Assembly (NCBI GenBank): GCA_030430835.1
Contig: JAUIKJ010000094.1
Span: forward strand, 1-9,113
Length of the DNA: 9,113 nt
From: Candidatus Hydrogenedentota bacterium
GTDB taxonomy: Bacteria > Hydrogenedentota > Hydrogenedentia > Hydrogenedentales > JAEUWI01
Direction of reading: 5' to 3'
Positions 6,889 to 9,113 of the stretch are shown here, one piece after another. The translations under genes and the position numbers were made by a program. Position 1 is the first letter of the stretch. Every line of letters starts with the position of its first letter. The notes beneath the pieces were generated by a model that worked only from the letters and a program-made list of their open reading frames with translations, was not told the DNA's origin and made no database searches.

Positions 6889-8253
6889 ATGCCTTTCACC
6901 CGATTCATAGCCCTTGCAGGAGTCTTTCTTATGGCCGCCGCGGCACCCGCGAACGAGCGCCAGCTCACCTTTTCCCCCAAGGGCCACGACCTGGACCACA
7001 ACGACAATTTCTCGCCCGACGGAAGTATTCTCGTCTATGACACGCGGGAGACGGTTGGCCCGGGCATCGAGCACGGGGAGACCATCGAGAAGGTGGATAT
7101 CGCCACGGGCGTGGAGACCGTGCTCTACCGGCCGGAGGCCATCGTGACCGGGGCGCGGCCCGCGCCGGGGATTGGCGCGGTGTCGCATTCGCCGGTGGCG
7201 TACGAGGTGCTGTTTATCCATGGCCCGCCCGTCACTACGCTGGGCACGCGCGGCCCCTACGGCAAGCCGAACCGCACCGGCGCGTCCGTCCCCACGGACG
7301 GCAGCGGCACGGTCACCTGGGTGGACCACCGCGACATCGCCACGGATCGGGACACGCTGCCCGGTGCGCACCGCGGCGGCACGCACCGGCATGAGTACAG
7401 CGCGGACGGATCGCGCATCGGCTTCACCTACGACGATTTCCTGCTCACCAACTACGAGCGCAGTATCGGCTACCTCGAGCCGCACCCGGACGCGCCCGAG
7501 GGCGCAACGCATTACTTCGCGCTGCTCGTTCCTGTCGCGCCCAAGGGCACGGCAAAGGCCGGCGAGATCGAGCGCGCCTGGGGGGATTCCTGGGTCGGCG
7601 CGAAGGGGGAACAGCGCGTCTTCATCGGACAGGTGCGCAGCGCCAATGGCGAAGATTTCGAACGCGCGGTCTTCATGATCGATGTGCCGCGCAGTGTAGA
7701 CATCACCACAGCCGACGCGGGTTCCGCCACGCGCTTCCCGTCGCCGCCGAAGGGCGTCAGCATCCGTCGCTTGACCGATGCGAACACGATGCCCGGCTTC
7801 GAGCCGGACGGCATCCTGCGCGGCAGCCTCGACGGGAAGTGGATCGTGGTGACCTGGAAGCCGGTTGCTGCCGAGGCCGGTCCCTATGAAGTCACGGTGA
7901 TGCCCGCCGCCGGCGGCTACGATATCTCCGGAACGGCGCAACCGCTCGCACCGGCGATCACGCGCCTGCCGGAGCAGACCTCGACGAGCGTCCGCTGGCA
8001 CCCGAGCAAGAACATCGTCTTCTACGTGGACGAGAACAACGGCATTGCGGCGTGGCACGTAGACACGGGCGACATCGATCGCATCGTCCCGGGTGATGAC
8101 GGCCCCGAGCGCAGCCGCCCCACCGTCTCGCCCGACGGCACGCAGATCGCCTACAACAAGGCCGTCCCCACCAAGGACGCCGGCGGCAATCTCGTCCAGA
8201 ACTACGAAGGCAAGGACTTCTTCCAGATCTTCATCGCCGATACGGGCCTTTAG
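6889..8253 (+). CDS. Exported TolB-like beta-propeller protein, DUF3748 (YidR) type
   Basis: The 454-residue product begins with a signal peptide (hydrophobic core 7-19, likely cleavage after APA at residue 21), so it is probably periplasmic. The mature part is built of TolB/WD40-like blades with repeated Ser-x-Asp-Gly turns: FSPDGSILVYDT (41-52), YSADGSRIGFTYDD (170-183), GSLDGKWIVVTW (312-323), WHPSKNIVFYV (370-380) and VSPDGTQIAYNK (413-424). The N-terminal block QLTFSPKGHDL...DNFSPDG and the RGGTHRHEYSADG segment resemble the DUF3748 family, which includes E. coli YidR. The molecular role of that family is unknown; a binding or scaffold function, or sugar or peptide recognition, is only inferred from the fold. 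There is no Shine-Dalgarno sequence; a -10 element lies 7 nt before the ATG, implying a leaderless mRNA. The glycosyltransferase gene starts 15 nt after its stop codon, so the two are probably cotranscribed. Confidence 0.85.
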   Translation: MPFTRFIALAGVFLMAAAAPANERQLTFSPKGHDLDHNDNFSPDGSILVYDTRETVGPGIEHGETIEKVDIATGVETVLYRPEAIVTGARPAPGIGAVSHSPVAYEVLFIHGPPVTTLGTRGPYGKPNRTGASVPTDGSGTVTWVDHRDIATDRDTLPGAHRGGTHRHEYSADGSRIGFTYDDFLLTNYERSIGYLEPHPDAPEGATHYFALLVPVAPKGTAKAGEIERAWGDSWVGAKGEQRVFIGQVRSANGEDFERAVFMIDVPRSVDITTADAGSATRFPSPPKGVSIRRLTDANTMPGFEPDGILRGSLDGKWIVVTWKPVAAEAGPYEVTVMPAAGGYDISGTAQPLAPAITRLPEQTSTSVRWHPSKNIVFYVDENNGIAAWHVDTGDIDRIVPGDDGPERSRPTVSPDGTQIAYNKAVPTKDAGGNLVQNYEGKDFFQIFIADTGL

Positions 8254-8268
8254 GACGGCCGCGCTACG

Positions 8269-8970
8269 ATGTCGATGGAGTCGATAGGTGCGGTGATCCC
8301 CTGCTACAACGCCGGTACGCGGCTGCGTCCCGTGGTCGAAGGGGTGCTGGCACAAGGCGTCTCCCTGATCGTGGTTGACGATGGCTGCACCGACGACACC
8401 CTCGACACCCTCGCCGGTCTCGACCTTCAGATTGTGTCGCATCCTGCCAACCGCGGTAAGGGGCACGCCATTCTCACCGGGCTCCGTGCGGCGCTGGCGC
8501 GGCCCGAGACCGAGGCCGTCTGTCTGCTCGACGCCGACGGCCAGCATGACCCCGGTGAACTCCCGCGGCTTTGCGCGGCGCAGTCCGCACAGAACGCCGA
8601 CCTGCTCATCGGCGCGCGGGTCTTCGGTGGTGGTCATGTTCCGCTGCGCAGCCGCGTGGGGAACGAGGTGACCGCCGCGGTTTCCGCCACGCTCCTCGGC
8701 CGCCGTCTGCCCGATACCCAGAGCGGTTACCGGCTGTTGTCCCGGCGCTTCGCGGAATCCGTGATCGCGACTGTTGCCGGCGGGCGTTACGAGACCGAGA
8801 TGGAAATCATCGTGAAGGCCGTGCGCGAGGGCTGGACCCTGGCCTCCGAACCGATCCAGACCATCTACGAGGCGGACAATCCCTCGTCCCATTTCCATAA
8901 ACTCCGGGATTCCTGGCTCATATATCGGCGCCTTTTCGGCGCCCTGCGCCGCTACGCGCCCCGAAATTGA
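8269..8970 (+). CDS. Family 2 glycosyltransferase, polyprenyl-phosphate sugar synthase type
   Basis: This GT-A fold glycosyltransferase of 233 residues resembles dolichyl/polyprenyl-phosphate mannose or glucose synthases, which transfer a sugar from a nucleotide donor to a lipid phosphate at the cytoplasmic membrane face. Motifs in order are VIPCYNAG (9-16), VVDDGCTDDT (35-44; Asp37 and Asp38 bind the nucleotide), NRGKGHA (61-67), the metal-binding LLDADGQHDP (86-95; Asp88 and Asp90), DTQSGYRLL (149-157) and ETEMEI (175-180). There is no C-terminal membrane segment, so the enzyme is soluble or peripheral, unlike longer ArnC/GtrB-type members. The real acceptor is unknown. The start is uncertain: ATG 8269 and in-frame ATG 8275 are both possible, and the only Shine-Dalgarno-like sequence, AGGA (8252-8255), overlaps the upstream stop codon and is rather distant. 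It is the second gene after the DUF3748-type gene, with a 15-nt gap. Confidence 0.9.
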   Translation: MSMESIGAVIPCYNAGTRLRPVVEGVLAQGVSLIVVDDGCTDDTLDTLAGLDLQIVSHPANRGKGHAILTGLRAALARPETEAVCLLDADGQHDPGELPRLCAAQSAQNADLLIGARVFGGGHVPLRSRVGNEVTAAVSATLLGRRLPDTQSGYRLLSRRFAESVIATVAGGRYETEMEIIVKAVREGWTLASEPIQTIYEADNPSSHFHKLRDSWLIYRRLFGALRRYAPRN

Positions 8971-9078
8971 GGGCCGGTGTCAACCCCGCGCTGGTGGGAC
9001 GGCGTTCTTGGAGGTGCGGTGCAGGCCGTGAATAAGGGGGGTATCGCGGCAGATCGGGCAATGTGCGCGAAATGCGGT

Positions 9079-9084
9079 TATAAT
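9079..9084 (+). promoter_or_regulatory. Consensus -10 box for a gene beyond the window
   Basis: TATAAT at 9079-9084 is a perfect -10 match, but no good -35 box lies 16-18 bp upstream. Transcription would start near 9091. The window's last bases, AGAGAGG, look like a Shine-Dalgarno sequence for a gene starting just after 9113. The rest of 8971-9113 shows no gene and no clear terminator for the glycosyltransferase. Confidence 0.4.
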
Positions 9085-9113
9085 TCCCCTATCCGCAACC
9101 CTGGACAGAGAGG

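Noticed and set aside
6646..8898. Long open frame (750 codons) on the minus strand opposite the DUF3748-type and glycosyltransferase genes
   Set aside because: It covers two well-supported plus-strand genes and runs through the tRNA-Val gene. The translation is Arg/Gly/Val/Asp-rich with no domain, a typical shadow of GC-rich coding DNA.

Overview
The window reads as chromosomal DNA of a GC-rich proteobacterium, most likely a gammaproteobacterium of the Xanthomonadales/Lysobacterales or a related group. The sequence basis is: coding regions of about 65% G+C, a CCA-encoded tRNA-Val, extended -10 promoters of the form TGCTAnnnT, and a REP-type repeat built on ATTCCCGC/GCGGGAAT hairpins. The taxonomic call is inference; no marker gene fixes it.

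Left part (1-4820). A serine beta-lactamase-like hydrolase on the minus strand is divergent from a two-gene beta-oxidation operon. The hydrolase ends early, apparently by a frameshift next to the window edge. The 361-bp divergent region holds a good sigma70-type promoter (TTGACG-17-TACTAT), three perfect inverted repeats that could be operators, and a foldable 5' leader. The operon encodes a FadN-type protein (3-hydroxyacyl-CoA dehydrogenase domains first, enoyl-CoA hydratase domain last) and a FadA thiolase. Together they cover the last three steps of fatty-acid beta-oxidation: hydration, NAD-dependent oxidation and thiolytic cleavage. A 15-bp GC-rich hairpin with a GCAA loop closes the operon.

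Middle (4820-6700). An AT-rich gene for an unrecognised five-helix membrane protein looks acquired. It is followed by an inverted pair of REP-type repeats, a small four-helix membrane protein that starts at GTG 6031, and a 124-bp miniature element with imperfect terminal inverted repeats.

Right part (6700-9113). A tRNA-Val(UAC) gene on the minus strand, with its own promoter, is divergent from a probable operon. That operon encodes an exported TolB-like beta-propeller protein of the DUF3748 (YidR) type and a soluble family-2 glycosyltransferase of the dolichol-phosphate mannose synthase type. The window ends in a promoter (TATAAT 9079-9084) for a gene lying outside it.

I see no CRISPR array, transposase, phage gene, toxin-antitoxin pair or defence locus. 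Nothing here convincingly amounts to a new multi-gene system. The items most worth a second look are the clustered palindromes upstream of fadN, the two predicted leaderless genes with identical promoter-to-start spacing, the AT-rich membrane gene, the two small repeat elements and the frameshifted hydrolase.
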